DNA of 34,178 nucleotides from Amanita rubescens (Eukaryota > Basidiomycota > Agaricomycetes > Agaricales > Amanitaceae): positions 1 through 34,178 of the forward strand of contig WION01000555.1 in NCBI GenBank assembly GCA_015039365.1, in the 5' to 3' direction. This document shows positions 20,418 through 30,503 of this stretch, piece after piece. Under the pieces are notes generated by a model. The model ran no database searches and was not told the origin of the DNA. It saw only the letters and a program-made list of their open reading frames with translations. The position numbers and the translations under genes are program-made. Each line of letters starts with the position of its first letter. The first letter of the stretch is position 1.

Positions 20418-23400
20418 ATGGGCAACTGCATCTCATTCCAAAGCCGCAATATGGCAGATTATGAGTCCAGGGATATCAATAGCAATAATATCCTTCCAGT
20501 TGCAGCCAGCTCTGGACCCACTGGTGCAGGTACCTTTGCTTCAGCTCAGAATGTCACAATTGCAAATAGCCAGTTGGTTGATGTCTGTGGGAATTACATC
20601 CATAACATCATAGTATGTGACAACTATTGTGCTGGTGTGAATATATCCATGGTCATGATAACCCTTAGCAAATCAACAATCCTTCAGTTTCTGCTGAAGT
20701 GATGGCACCTTTGCCTCCTGTGAACCACTCTAGCATGATGTTTACAGGTCGTAATGCATATCTACAGAGGTTAAAGGATCATTTTGTCAATGGCATGGAG
20801 AAAAGGAAATCATTTCTTTTGCATGGTTTGGGAGGTATTGGCAAAACTCAGATTTGCCTCAAATTTATTGAAGAAAATGAAAGTTTGTGAGTGCTATATC
20901 ATAAACCTCTGTAGTTATATAAATTAACTGAGTTACTGTAGATTTTCTGACATATTTTGGATTGATGCTTCTTCAGAAAGTGCCATTGATCTCAGACTCA
21001 GGCAGATTGCTCAAGCAAATAATGCCCCTCCTGAAGTTGTCTCCTCAGCTGCACATACTCTCAAATGGATTTCTAAAAAGTCAAATTGGTTGATGATATA
21101 TGATAATGCAGATGGTGGATATGAAGTGGTTGAGAAATTTCTCCCACCTGGAAATGGAGGAAATATCTTGATAACAAGCAGGAACCTTGAAGTATGTAGG
21201 ATCACAGAAGAATCTATGGAAATTCTTGAAATGGAAGAAGAAGAGGCCCTATCACTGCTTTCCAAATCAGCTAGACTAAATTACACATCTGAGAATGTTC
21301 AAATTTTGGCTGAGCATCTTATCTCAAAGCTTGGTGGCATTCCTCTTGCAATTGACCAGGCTGGGGCATACATGATGGCCTGCAGATGTCCACTTGAAGA
21401 TTACCTGGAAATATATGCTAAACACCATGATCAACTAATGCACAATCCTTCTTTCAAAGGTGCATCTGATTATGGATCATCCACATATGGAACTTGGGAG
21501 ATTTCAATGAAAGAGATTGAGGCACAGGTTTCAAAGGGATTAGATGTTCAGGAAGTTGTAGCAGCCAAGAGTGCTACTATCCTGTATAGAATAATTGCCT
21601 TCCTGCATCATGAAAATATTGCAGAAGAATTGTTTAAAATTGCAGCAGAAAATTACAAGAAGAGGAACATTGATGATGAACAGAAATTGGGTCTTCCATT
21701 GTCAGTATCAATGTTGGATCCTAGTGTGTTGTGTTTAGATAAGAAGGGAGAATGGGATATAATGCAATTTCAACTAGGGATAAAAGTGCTGTTATCATTT
21801 TCTCTCCTCAAGAAGAGTGGTAAAATGTACTCAGTCCATCCATTAGTGAACTCTTGGAACAGAAGCAGAATTCCAGAGATAGAAATTAATAGGCAGATTT
21901 CAATGACAAGGGCCATGCTAGCCTGCTCTGTAGAGTTGAACTATAGTGTTGACAACTATAAGTTTTGTGGGCTGCTTGTCCCACATATTAGAGCAAATTA
22001 TGATCATGCAGTAGAGTTAGGTTTGAGCACTGTCTACTATGATGATGAATGTGTAAGATTTGCACTTGTATTTGATCGTATTGGAGGTTGGAATGAAAAA
22101 GAGAAGCTGGACATACAAGTCAAGGAGGCAAGGGAAGAAAAGCTTGGATTAGACCACCCCAGCACTCTGACAAGTATGGCTAATCTAGCAACAACATACT
22201 GGAATCAGGCAAGGTGGGATGAAGCAGAGAAGATAGAGGTACAAGTCATGAAGGCAAGCAAAGAAAAGTTTGGATCACACCACCCAGACACTCTGACAAC
22301 CATGGGTAATCTAGCAGGCACATACAGGAATCAGGGGAGGTGGGATGAAGCAGAGAAGCTGGAGGTACAAGTCATGGAGGCAAGGAAAGAAAAGCTTGGT
22401 TCACACCACCCAGACACTCTGACAAGTATGGCTAATCTAGCAACAACATACTGGAATCAGGGGAGGTGGGATGAAGCAGAAAAGCTGGAGGTACAAGTTA
22501 TGGAGGCAAGGAAAGAAAAGCTTGGATTACACCACCCAGACACTCTGAAAAGCATGGGTAATCTAGCAGCCACATACAGGAAGCAGGGGAGGTGGGATGA
22601 AGCAGAGAAGCTGGAGGTACAAGTCATGGAGGCAAGGAAAGAAAAGCTTAGTTCACACCACCCAGACACTCTGACAAGCATGGCTAATCTAGCAATCACA
22701 TACCAGAACCAGGGGAGGTGGGATGAAGCAGAGAAGCTGGAGGTACAAGTTATGGAGGCAAGGAAAGAAAAGCTTGGATCACACCACCCAGATACTCTGA
22801 ACAGCATGACTAATCTGGCAGCCACATATGGGAATCAGGGGAGGTGGGATGAAGCAGAGAAGCTGGAGGTACAAGTCATGAAGGCAAGCAAAGAAAAGCT
22901 TGGTTCACACCACCCAGATACTCTGAACAGCATGGGTAATCTAGCAGCCACATATGGGAAGCAGGGGAGGTGGGATGAAGCAGAAAAGCTGGAAGTACAA
23001 GTCATGAAGGCAAGGAAAGAAAAACTTGGTTCACACCACCCAGACACTCTGAACAGCATGGGTAATCTAGCAGCCACATATGGGAAGCAGGGGAGGTGGG
23101 ATGAAGCAGAAAAGCTGGAGGTACAAGTCATGGAGACGAAGAAAGAAAAGCTTGGTTCACATCACCCAGACACTCTGACAAGCATGGCTAATCTAGCAAC
23201 AACATACTGGAATCAGGGGAGGTGGGATGAAGCAGAGAAGCTGGAGGTACAAGTCATGAAGGCAAGCAAAGAAAAGCTTGGATCACACCACCCAGACACT
23301 CTGAGAAGCATGGCTAATCTAGCAGGCACATACAGGAATCAGGGGAGGTGGGATGAAGCAGAGAAGCTGGAGGTACAAGTCATGGAGGCAAGCAAAGAAA

Positions 23401-23963
23401 AGCTTGGTTCACACCACCCAGACACTCTGACAAGTATGGCTAATCTAGCAACAACATACTGGAATCAGGGGAGGTGGGATGAAGCAGAGAAACTGGAGGT
23501 ACAAGTTATGGAGTCAAGGAAAGAAAAGCTTGGATCACACCACCCAGACACTCTGACAAGCATGGGTAATCTAGCAGCCACATACAGGAAGCAGGGGAGG
23601 TGGGATGAAGCAGAGAAGCTGGAGGTACAAGTCATGGAGGCAAGGAAAGAAAAGCTTGGATCACACCACCCAGACACTCTGACAAGCATGACTAATCTAG
23701 CAACAACATACTGGAATCAGGGGAGGTGGGATGAAGCAGAGAAGCTGGAGGTACAAGTCATGAAGGCAAGCAAAGAAAAACTTGGATCACACCACCCAGA
23801 CACTCTGACAAGCATGGCTAATCTAGCAGTCACATACCAAAGTCAGGGGAGGTGGGAGGAGGCTGATGTTTTACTTGCACAAGGTGCTATGTTGCAGGAG
23901 GAAACTCAGCCTAATTACAATCCACTTCAGGAAGCTCAGATTGAATCTGCTTCAAGTCACTGA
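20418..23963 (+). CDS. NLR2: intact NB-ARC/TPR NLR-like protein, 1144 aa
   Basis: Fungal NLR-like proteins are STAND ATPase switches, often linked to non-self recognition. Exons 20418-20612, 20669-20886 and 20942-23963 join in frame. Residues 2-6 GNCIS form an N-myristoylation consensus (Gly2, Ser6) with a palmitoylatable Cys4. Residues 39-62 (FASAQNVTIANSQLVDV.GN) resemble the short Asn/Gly-rich strand-turn-strand segment common before NACHT/NB-ARC domains in agaricomycetes. NB-ARC: P-loop GLGGIGKT (118-125), Walker B MMIYDNAD (188-195), ILITSRN (213-219), GGIPLAIDQAG (270-280). A winged-helix-type linker leads to 14 TPRs (521-1108) and a 36-residue tail. The exon 1 start is chosen because the same ATG is conserved in NLR1. 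Confidence 0.9.
22089..23852 (+). repeat. TPR-coding array of NLR2: 14 tandem 126-bp units
   Basis: Fourteen units, each exactly 42 codons. Blocks WDEAEKLEVQVM and HHPDTL are invariant in units 3-14. Changes cluster at unit positions 13-15, 21, 28, 31, 35, 38 and 39. The DNA is almost identical between units, as in 'high internal conservation' repeats of fungal NLRs. Confidence 0.95.
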
Positions 23964-24254
23964 ACCATCAACTTGAGGAGAAATGACACCCATGATCACT
24001 TTCAATGGCATAACAGGAGTTTGCCACAAGTTGTCTTGTAATGTAATGTTTAGTAGTTGTGAATATTATGTGATTTGAAGTTTTGTCGGTACTTCAGGGT
24101 AGGACAAACACTGACTTGTTAAATATCTATCGTTGCAATTGGCTCCGCCGGGCAATATCATGATAATCCCACAAGTACTATGCAACCTTAGCTGCACGCA
24201 AGATCGGTGGACTAGCGATATTGCGACCATTTTGGGGTCTAACCGGACCTACCT
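23964..24254. other. 3' flank of NLR2
   Basis: The first ~150 bp match the NLR1 3' flank (CACAAGTTGTCTTGTAA) and are AT-rich, so they are likely 3' untranslated region. The rest shows no gene. Confidence 0.45.
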
Positions 24255-24375
24255 GTTGCGGGAACCAGCATCATCGCACCAACCAGCATAATCCGTATAG
24301 CTCTCATCGCCGTAACTGATGAAAGATTGCTCTCCCCACTGCGCCTGTGCCAATTTTCCCACCCAATTGATATAC
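24255..24375 (-). pseudogene. Fragment of a second 2OG dioxygenase copy
   Basis: On the minus strand this reads INWVGKLAQAQ, then GEQSFISYGDESYTDYA, matching INWVKDLVKAY and GEQSFINYGNESYTDHA near the C-terminus of the adjacent gene. Only about 40 residues are present and both ends stop abruptly. It is a remnant of a tandem duplicate. Confidence 0.8.
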
Positions 24376-24543
24376 GTTTAAATCATTGTAGTCAGATTAA
24401 AAACTCGGGAAATGTATTCCATGACAGCAAGTTTATTTCGTATTGTGACCAAGTGCGATGTTCTGTTCCGCAGCTCCTTTGTCCAACTGATCCTAATCCT
24501 CCTCGTCAAGTCCTTCCTCATCCGATTCTTCCTCGTCGTCAAA

Positions 24544-25921
24544 CTATTCATCATAGTCCTCATAGTCCTCATTTGAGATCGGTGGAATCCCGCGCGTTCC
24601 TGGCTTGCCAACTTTCGCAATGAGACAGACGTTGTGATAAGCATGGTCAGTATAACTCTCGTTTCCGTAATTGATGAAAGATTGCTCTCCCTGGTACGCC
24701 TTTACCAAATCTTTCACCCAATTAATACCGATATTGACCTTTGTATCGGAGTCTTCAGCTTGCAGGACTAAGGCACCTTCGTCCGCGACCATCCAATCCG
24801 TGAAATCTCTATTCTCTCCAAAAGAATCACCCTCTGAGTCCGGGATACGGTTCTCGCATGCAAATAGGTTGTAGCCATATTCGATTACACTCCAAAAGGA
24901 TGTGACAAGTGAGAGTTCCTTGAATGCTTGCATGAGATCCGCGTCAACGCCTTTCAACCGGTCCTCGAGATGGCTCAGTTTGGACCAATTTGAAGTCGAT
25001 ATGGAATAGGCATATTCTAGACCGAAACCTAGGTAACCACCTTGGGGGAGAAATTCGGGATCAATCAGAAGAGAAGACAATTCATCTTTGAAATTATTCA
25101 TGGCCGACACGGAAGACAGTGGTTTCGGCAGCTTGTATGAGCTCGGGTGGTCAAAGTAGAGATTGTAGGTGATCGTGACGCGATATCCGGAGGTGACGGC
25201 TGCAACTTCATGCTCGACATCACTATATAGCGCAACGTATCCGAGACGAGGTTCACCATCGTCGGCCAGAACCTTTGAGGAATCAAAGGACCATTCGACG
25301 CCATTCTTTCTCATCAAAAGGGATCCACCTTCATGGGCCGTTGGAAAGAAGATGACCAAAGATCCGAACATGTTTTCACTGCGGGGCGTATCCACATGCG
25401 CCTTGAAAAAGGATCCTTCGCCTGTTCAATGATCGATCATCTAGATCAGAATCAAATGGCGCGCGAGATATTCCCTACCATAAACGTTAAGGTTGTACAG
25501 CTCTGCACGAATCACTTTGTCTTCTTTCGAGCCACAGAGTAATCTTTCATGGATAAGATCGATCAGCCCGGCAGCTTTGACATCTAGCATAGGCCTGAAG
25601 AATTCCGAACCAAGTCTTCCTGCCTTTCTGTACGATTCGTCATATATATTCTCCTTGTTTCTCCCAAAGCCGGCTGGCTCGCACGTATTTGCCAAGCGTT
25701 CAAGTCATGTATTAGAGCAATGATGGAGCTTCAACCAACTATGGACGAATGTCAAAGATCTGTTACGTTGGGAAGAAAAGCCGACGTTACTGTGAGATTT
25801 CCTCTGTCCTATAGAAGAGACCCAAATCATTTGGCTTGACGGGTATGATGCCGCTGCAAAACGGCAAGGGAGAGCTTATAGAGCTCTCGAGACGCTTGCG
25901 CTGTTCCTTGGTAAGAGACAT
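24544..25921 (-). CDS. 2OG-Fe(II) dioxygenase family protein
   Basis: Family members use Fe(II) and 2-oxoglutarate; the substrate is unknown. A start at 25921 (MSLTKEQRKRLESS) fits a TATA box 45 bp upstream. The middle carries DESYRKAG, then ELYNLNVYGEGSFF after removal of an intron (25478-25422), the iron-binding HVDTPRS (HxD), and the distal His in DVEHEV with SGYRVTITYNLYF downstream. The join between exon 1 and the segment starting NTCEPAGFG needs an intron and one extra T near 25692; the exact acceptor is unclear. The frame ends at TAG 24546-24544, directly followed in frame by an acidic stretch FDDEEESDEEG to a second stop at 24493, so the tail looks truncated by a nonsense change. Confidence 0.85.
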
Positions 25922-25961
25922 GTCTGAAGTCTGGTGCGAGAGCGAAGCGAAAGAACTTCAC

Positions 25962-25971
25962 GTTTATATAG
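25962..25971 (-). promoter_or_regulatory. TATA box of the dioxygenase gene
   Basis: The minus strand reads TATATAAAC about 45 bp upstream of the ATG at 25921, a normal distance for a short leader. A small CACCC-ATCATA-GGGTG inverted repeat lies just upstream (25976-25991). Confidence 0.55.
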
Positions 25972-25991
25972 CGTCACCCATCATAGGGTGA

Positions 25992-26820
25992 TATGATGTT
26001 TCGGATATGTCTCGGATCGAGTCAGGATTCATGGGGCATGAGGTGGTGTGACTCTCTTCTCGCTTCTCACACTCCGCCATCACCTTCCTGGGACCGCTCG
26101 TCTTCCATCGGACGGGAAAACCCTGACTCGTCGCTATCGATCGATTCTATTTCTCGTGATTCAACCGTCCGTGTGCACACGGGAACGATCTAAATGCCAT
26201 ATAATTTCTGACTAGGGTCGAGAAGGCGGACAGCGGAGAGTGGCGATGAAAGAAGTCGTCGATGTCAATATAGATAAGTTGTGGGAAAGGGAAGACGTTA
26301 AGTTTATGTCTTTTATGTCTATATCATCCGCTAAAAGGTACACACAAACGAAGTTGATATCGGTGTCATGGCGTGTGGTCGTGTGGTCGAATATGCGCTT
26401 TCGGCGCGCTGTTCAAGTCGTCTTCTCGCCCCGCTTCACCTGGTCTGTCTCGCTCACTCCTCATCCCCCCTTTGCTCCGTTCCGCCTGAGCCATGAGGAC
26501 CAACGTAGGGGTAACACGTAACGAGCTGGGAGGACGTCCGCAAAGACGGAAAGCCAGTGCGCGGGTGTTGCGAAGCTCAGCGTTTCGAGAATCTCCTTCT
26601 AGATAGGCGAAAAGAACGAATATTGAGAAGCAATGACGGATAGAGGAGCAATATTGAGATTGGATGTTGGGCGCGATATGGTTATGCGCCAAGAAGTGGA
26701 CAATTCAAAGAAGCGAGGCCAATTACCGTGTCACGAGGGTGGAACTCGTGAAAGGGGAAGAATCCATGATCCTCCGCGGTGAATCATAATGGAGTAGAGG
26801 GAACTTGACGGCCCAAATAA
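25992..26820. other. Intergenic region without a recognisable gene
   Basis: Open frames here (up to about 108 codons) have no recognised motif and no supporting splice pattern. I see nothing I can name. Confidence 0.5.
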
Positions 26821-27078
26821 CTATATGCTTTTTCCATGTGACGAATCCGAATCCTTGACATCGTCGGCGTCTACGCACCACGTCAGAAGGTCGTTCCAAG
26901 CGTTACTGTTTTGGAGGAGCTGGCCTGAGGGCGGGCGCCAGCTGAACTAACGGTAATAAACAGGATTGACGTATAACCAGTTGAACAACAACAATCTTAC
27001 GTCGCCTTTCTTCAGGTACATTGGCTTGAACTTTTCGGCTTTGAAAAAGATCACAGCAGGTTTCTTCACCGGTGCCAT
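26821..27078 (-). CDS. Small two-exon gene, 67 aa, unknown function
   Basis: ATG at 27078 starts MAPVKKPAVIFFKAEKF, a Lys/aromatic-rich exon ending at 27001. Removing a 54-nt GTAAGA...TTAG intron (27000-26947) joins it in frame to FSWRPPSGQLLQNSNAW and an acidic tail ending at 26821. Support for exon 2 being coding: its DNA recurs at 30018-30116 with most amino-acid choices preserved. No family is recognised. It lies head to head with the transporter remnant, so it could instead be a repeat-derived open frame. Confidence 0.4.
26836..26938. repeat. Dispersed ~100-bp repeat, copy 1
   Basis: Near-identical to 30019-30116 over TGACGAAT.CGAATCCTTG, GTCTACGC.CCACGTCAGA and GGAGGAGCTGGCCTGAGGGC. 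It covers most of exon 2 of the small gene. No inverted ends or target-site copies are obvious. Confidence 0.8.
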
Positions 27079-27104
27079 GTCTGTGATCTGGGCAGCAGGT
27101 AACA

Positions 27105-27665
27105 GTGTCTTTGATACAGAGTTGCTGTAGCAAGGCTAAACTTCTTCGTACAGTCATTCAACACTACATTTACAAAGTACGCTTTCAATCCTCCTTACAC
27201 CTTCATTTTTTTAACTCCGTCATAGACCAGTCCGTGTGGTTACCAAGCCGGAGAATGTGTCGCACCTCAAGTCTCCCCACTCAACGTCTGGATCCAATCC
27301 GGATCGTAAGTTCCCCACTTGCCTCCCCCCACCTCTGACTAACGTTCGGACCAGATACATCCTCATCGCATTCAGCGAAATCTTCGCATCCATCACCGGC
27401 CTCGAATACGCCTTTACCAAAGCTCCCGGAAACATGAAATCCCTCGTCATGGCCATCTTTTTGTTCATGTCCGCCGTTAGCCCAGCTATCGGCGAGGCGT
27501 TTGTCAGTCTCTCCACTGACCCCTTGCTCGTTTGGAATTATGGCGTTATGGGCGTTCTCGCTGAAATATCTGGCATCTTCTTTTGGATTCAGAAAGCTGG
27601 ATGAACAAGAGGATGTACTCAATAATTTGGCTGATGGCCATTTTGGAGAGGAAGTTGTTCATTAA
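27105..27665 (+). pseudogene. POT/PTR2 oligopeptide transporter, 3' remnant
   Basis: The family imports di- and tripeptides with protons. Three exon pieces join: ...VIQHYIYK (to 27176), CGYQAGECV...VSPLNVWIQSG (27226-27305), and YILIAFSEIFASITGLEYAF through KAPGNMKSLVMA (27355 onward). These cover the last membrane helices of a ~600-residue protein. One base change near 27587 separates GIFFW from the hydrophilic tail (RKLDEQEDVLNNL, stop 27663-27665). No upstream exons are found before 27105, so the gene is 5'-truncated. Confidence 0.8.
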
Positions 27666-27842
27666 ATAAATAAGTAACGCTTTTCGATTTTCTTGCACGT
27701 TCTTGATCTTGTTGGGTGCTACTTGTAACGTTGTAAAGAGTAGAACGAATGTAATGATTACGAGAAATAAAAATGTGTATAACATGATGTAGATGGTTTA
27801 GGTATAAATAAGGGAATCAATGGGTCCTCCACGAGAACTGGG

Positions 27843-29193
27843 TTAAGAACTGTGAGGGGCGTATACTCTAAGAGACGATATTTCCCAGTATGCATTGTCA
27901 TATGTAGGGTGTCCAGGACCAATAACATTGTCGTTCACCTACAAAAAAAACATTATTAAGCCATTGTGCTTTTTCTGTTGTAGAGCGGGAAACCTACGCA
28001 AGAGTTTGTTGGAGTGTGACAAGTGGTATCGTAGATATGGGTTACCCCAGCCCTGTTCGTGAAAAGGAAATACATCTGTTTTAGTTACCGGATGCAGGGG
28101 GAGGGGAAAGCGGTAATTTACCAATGACCGCATAGGGTCGTTGTGAAGATGAGCTGTTGAGCTGTGAAGAACGTGTTGAAATCGCAGGTTGTGCTAGAGT
28201 ACGCAGCGCTAGGTGGTCCCCAGGTGGACGTGTCGAGGGTAGACGTCGATGTTGCAGTCTGAATGTTGTTCGGGACATCAGGTCGCTATACGATAAGAAA
28301 AGCGTGAGATGGAGCCAGATTATTCAAAAAATACCCTTGGGTAGGGACTCACGCTCCAGAACCATATATTAATGCCCGACACGTCAATTTGAGTCGCATA
28401 CACGCCTCCACCTGCTTGTGCAAATCCCGCGCCGTAGCTGTTTGCTTTTGTCTCTGCCACGACGCATCCATCACGCACTGAACAATCTGTGCCATTGATT
28501 TTCCCCGTGTGCGGAGTGCTGGTGTCTACCATGCAGCCCGGGGTGGTGTGCAAAACATACTGGTTGTGGTTCATCAAGTTGATGGCTTCGACGATGTCGA
28601 TTTCGCCGCCGTCTGGCCACCTTACGCCTGCGCCTCTCGTCCAGAATCCAGGCCAGACCTGTTAAATGAGAAAAAATGTTTGTCGACGACGTGGAACCAG
28701 AGTCTTACTGAACAACCATAAGGTATATGAAGTGCATCGAGCACGAGGAGGTTTCCGGCGCCGTAGGTATCCTGGGATGTGATTCTGACCTGCAGCCATG
28801 GCATTTACTCGTGAATAATCCAAGGAAAATGACTGTTGTAAAAGTCGTACCGAAGCTCGGTGGACCTTGGGTGCCGGTGCGACGTATGTCGTGTCGTCAA
28901 CTTTCATGATAACGTTTTCGGCCGAATTCACGGCCGCAAGGCCGCTGGAAAAGGCATCTCGGCGATTCAAGTACATCACGTTTCCTTGTGCGCGTAAGTA
29001 CCATTTTTTGAGGAATCCAACGCGCGTAAGGCTTACCATGAGTCGTGTCATCGACATTGCCATAAAAATCCCACCTGTCAAAGAACGAGTTGCCGCTGTA
29101 TTCCCGGAGGAGTGAATAGGACACTGCTCCGGCTGGAGCAACTAGGGTAGTAGTCGCCAACAGGAGGGCTAGGAATTGACTGCCATAGCCCAT
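27843..29193 (-). CDS. Secreted GH16 family glucanase-like glycoside hydrolase, 330 aa
   Basis: GH16 laminarinase-type enzymes cleave mixed or beta-1,3 glucans; in basidiomycetes they act on their own or other cell walls. Signal peptide: residues 1 to about 23 (MGYGSQFLALLLATT..., ending APAGA). Mature start YSLLREYSG..FFDRWDFYG. The catalytic motif GGEIDIVEAIN (E-x-D-x-x-E) is intact, with WPGFWTRG before and MNHNQYVLHT after. Exons: 29193-29037, 28984-28851, 28789-28709, 28658-28353, 28285-28122, 28052-27998, 27938-27843. They sum to 331 codons with stop and no frame break. All introns are GT..AG, 50-70 nt. Confidence 0.95.
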
Positions 29194-29521
29194 TTTGTGT
29201 GGGGACCGAACAGAGAGGTTGGTTAAAATTCTTCGGCTTTTTACAGAAAAATGCATGCTAGTGCTTTTTTAGGGTGGTCGGGCTAATTCCATCATGTGAG
29301 GCGAGTTTGATCAGTGGGCTTTTTTAAGTTGTGGGCCCGAACCGAAAAGTGGAATGCCACGTCACGGTGCTCGACTTGAAACGCGCTAAATTCTGATGAA
29401 CATCAGGTCCTTGGATCATACAGCCAGGACCATCTGCGAGCGTAGGCATTCGATTGTAAATTTCGAGTTGTTGTTGAATAAGTTGGAGTGTAATGATTAC
29501 GAAATCAAAATTTGTACATAG

Positions 29522-29780
29522 ATGGCAGCTAGTGACGAGTTGCAAAAGCAACCGTGTGGATCAGCTGTGCTATCGGGAGAGATATTTCAGCGGGCTCTGA
29601 AGGAGGGGTCACGGTGCAGAAAGTGTAGTCCAGACTTGGGCAGCCAATTGAGAGAATTTGCGGCCCTGTTCGCAGGTGAAATCGACAAAGCAGTTTCATC
29701 AGTTAGTGGATATAAGTATTTCACATAATTGCTCGCTAACCACTAGCATGTCACAGGTTCAACTTATGAACACACAATGA
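29522..29780 (+). CDS. Small two-exon gene, 67 aa, unknown
   Basis: ATG at 29522 opens a 60-codon exon (MAASDELQKQ..., GSQLREFAALFAGEIDKAV) ending at 29701. A 55-nt intron GTTAGT...GTCACAG (29702-29756) contains CTAAC shortly before its acceptor and joins in frame to VQLMNTQ and a stop at 29778-29780. The helix REFAALFAGEIDKAV is reminiscent of short histone-fold proteins such as CENP-X/MHF2, but this is only a resemblance and the protein would be truncated. Confidence 0.35.
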
Positions 29781-30017
29781 GCAGGGCACGCCATTCACAG
29801 GTTATTGGTATTTCGTCCTTATGAAGGGTTAGTATGTACTTGGTTGTATAAATATACTATATCGATCATTCTGTCCTTCCACGAGTCTTTTGAACCACGC
29901 TCAAGGTCAATGTGATTTTCTGAGAAAGAGAATCTGAGGCTCGCCTTGCTTGCTGTTTGTAGCGACAGAACACAACAAAGATGAGCCGGCAGGCCGACGC
30001 ACCTATTAGTTTCGCTC

Positions 30018-30116
30018 AATGTGACGAATTCGAATCCTTGGCGTCTACGCGCCACGTCAGAGGGTCGTTCCCAAGCGTTACTGTTTTGGAGGAGCTGGCC
30101 TGAGGGCGGGTGCCAG
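30018..30116. repeat. Dispersed ~100-bp repeat, copy 2
   Basis: Copy of 26836-26938. On the minus strand it keeps PPSGQLLQNSNAW; one extra G at 30080 region shifts the remainder out of the frame used in copy 1. The flanks differ from those of copy 1. Confidence 0.8.
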
Positions 30117-30503
30117 GAACGAACTCGAATAGAACTTAAAAGCACTTTGATTAGCGTCCAAACGGCGAGAATCAAATGGACTTTGCGAGAACGCTATTTT
30201 CGACAATGCTCTTTAGCACGTAGCAGTATGAAGTATCTGTAATGGCCAAAGATCATGAATTAAAACTCTACGTGTTCATGTATCCACAGAAAGGCACCAT
30301 AAAATTAAATAAATGACCTTACTAACACAAGGATGGACTGGAAGCGTCGTTGGAATGGCGGTTCATAATTCCCATTGAGTATAATGACATACAGTTCCGA
30401 TTTTACAAAACTCCGATGATGTACCAATGAAGCTGCGATACATTCCATTGTACCTCAGTAAATATCCATCCTGCTCGAGCAGTCAGGACAGCAAATCACA
30501 AGC
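30117..30503. other. Intergenic region, no gene seen
   Basis: AT-rich, no open frame with recognisable motifs. It holds the presumed 3' flank of the alcohol dehydrogenase. Confidence 0.4.

Noticed and set aside
22457..23689. Long minus-strand open frames across the TPR arrays
   Set aside because: They are periodic shadows of the 126-bp coding repeat (Ser/Cys-rich reverse translations) and have no independent motif.
22089..23852. Tandem array considered as CRISPR or satellite
   Set aside because: Units are 126 bp, contiguous, in frame and encode TPRs; there are no spacers.
26240..26692. Overlapping frames of 93 and 108 codons
   Set aside because: No motif, no splice signals, no duplicate to compare; the region is left as intergenic.
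30018..30116. Terminal repeat of a transposon spanning 26.8-30.1 kb
   Set aside because: The two copies are direct repeats without target-site copies, and the interval holds ordinary genes (transporter remnant, GH16).
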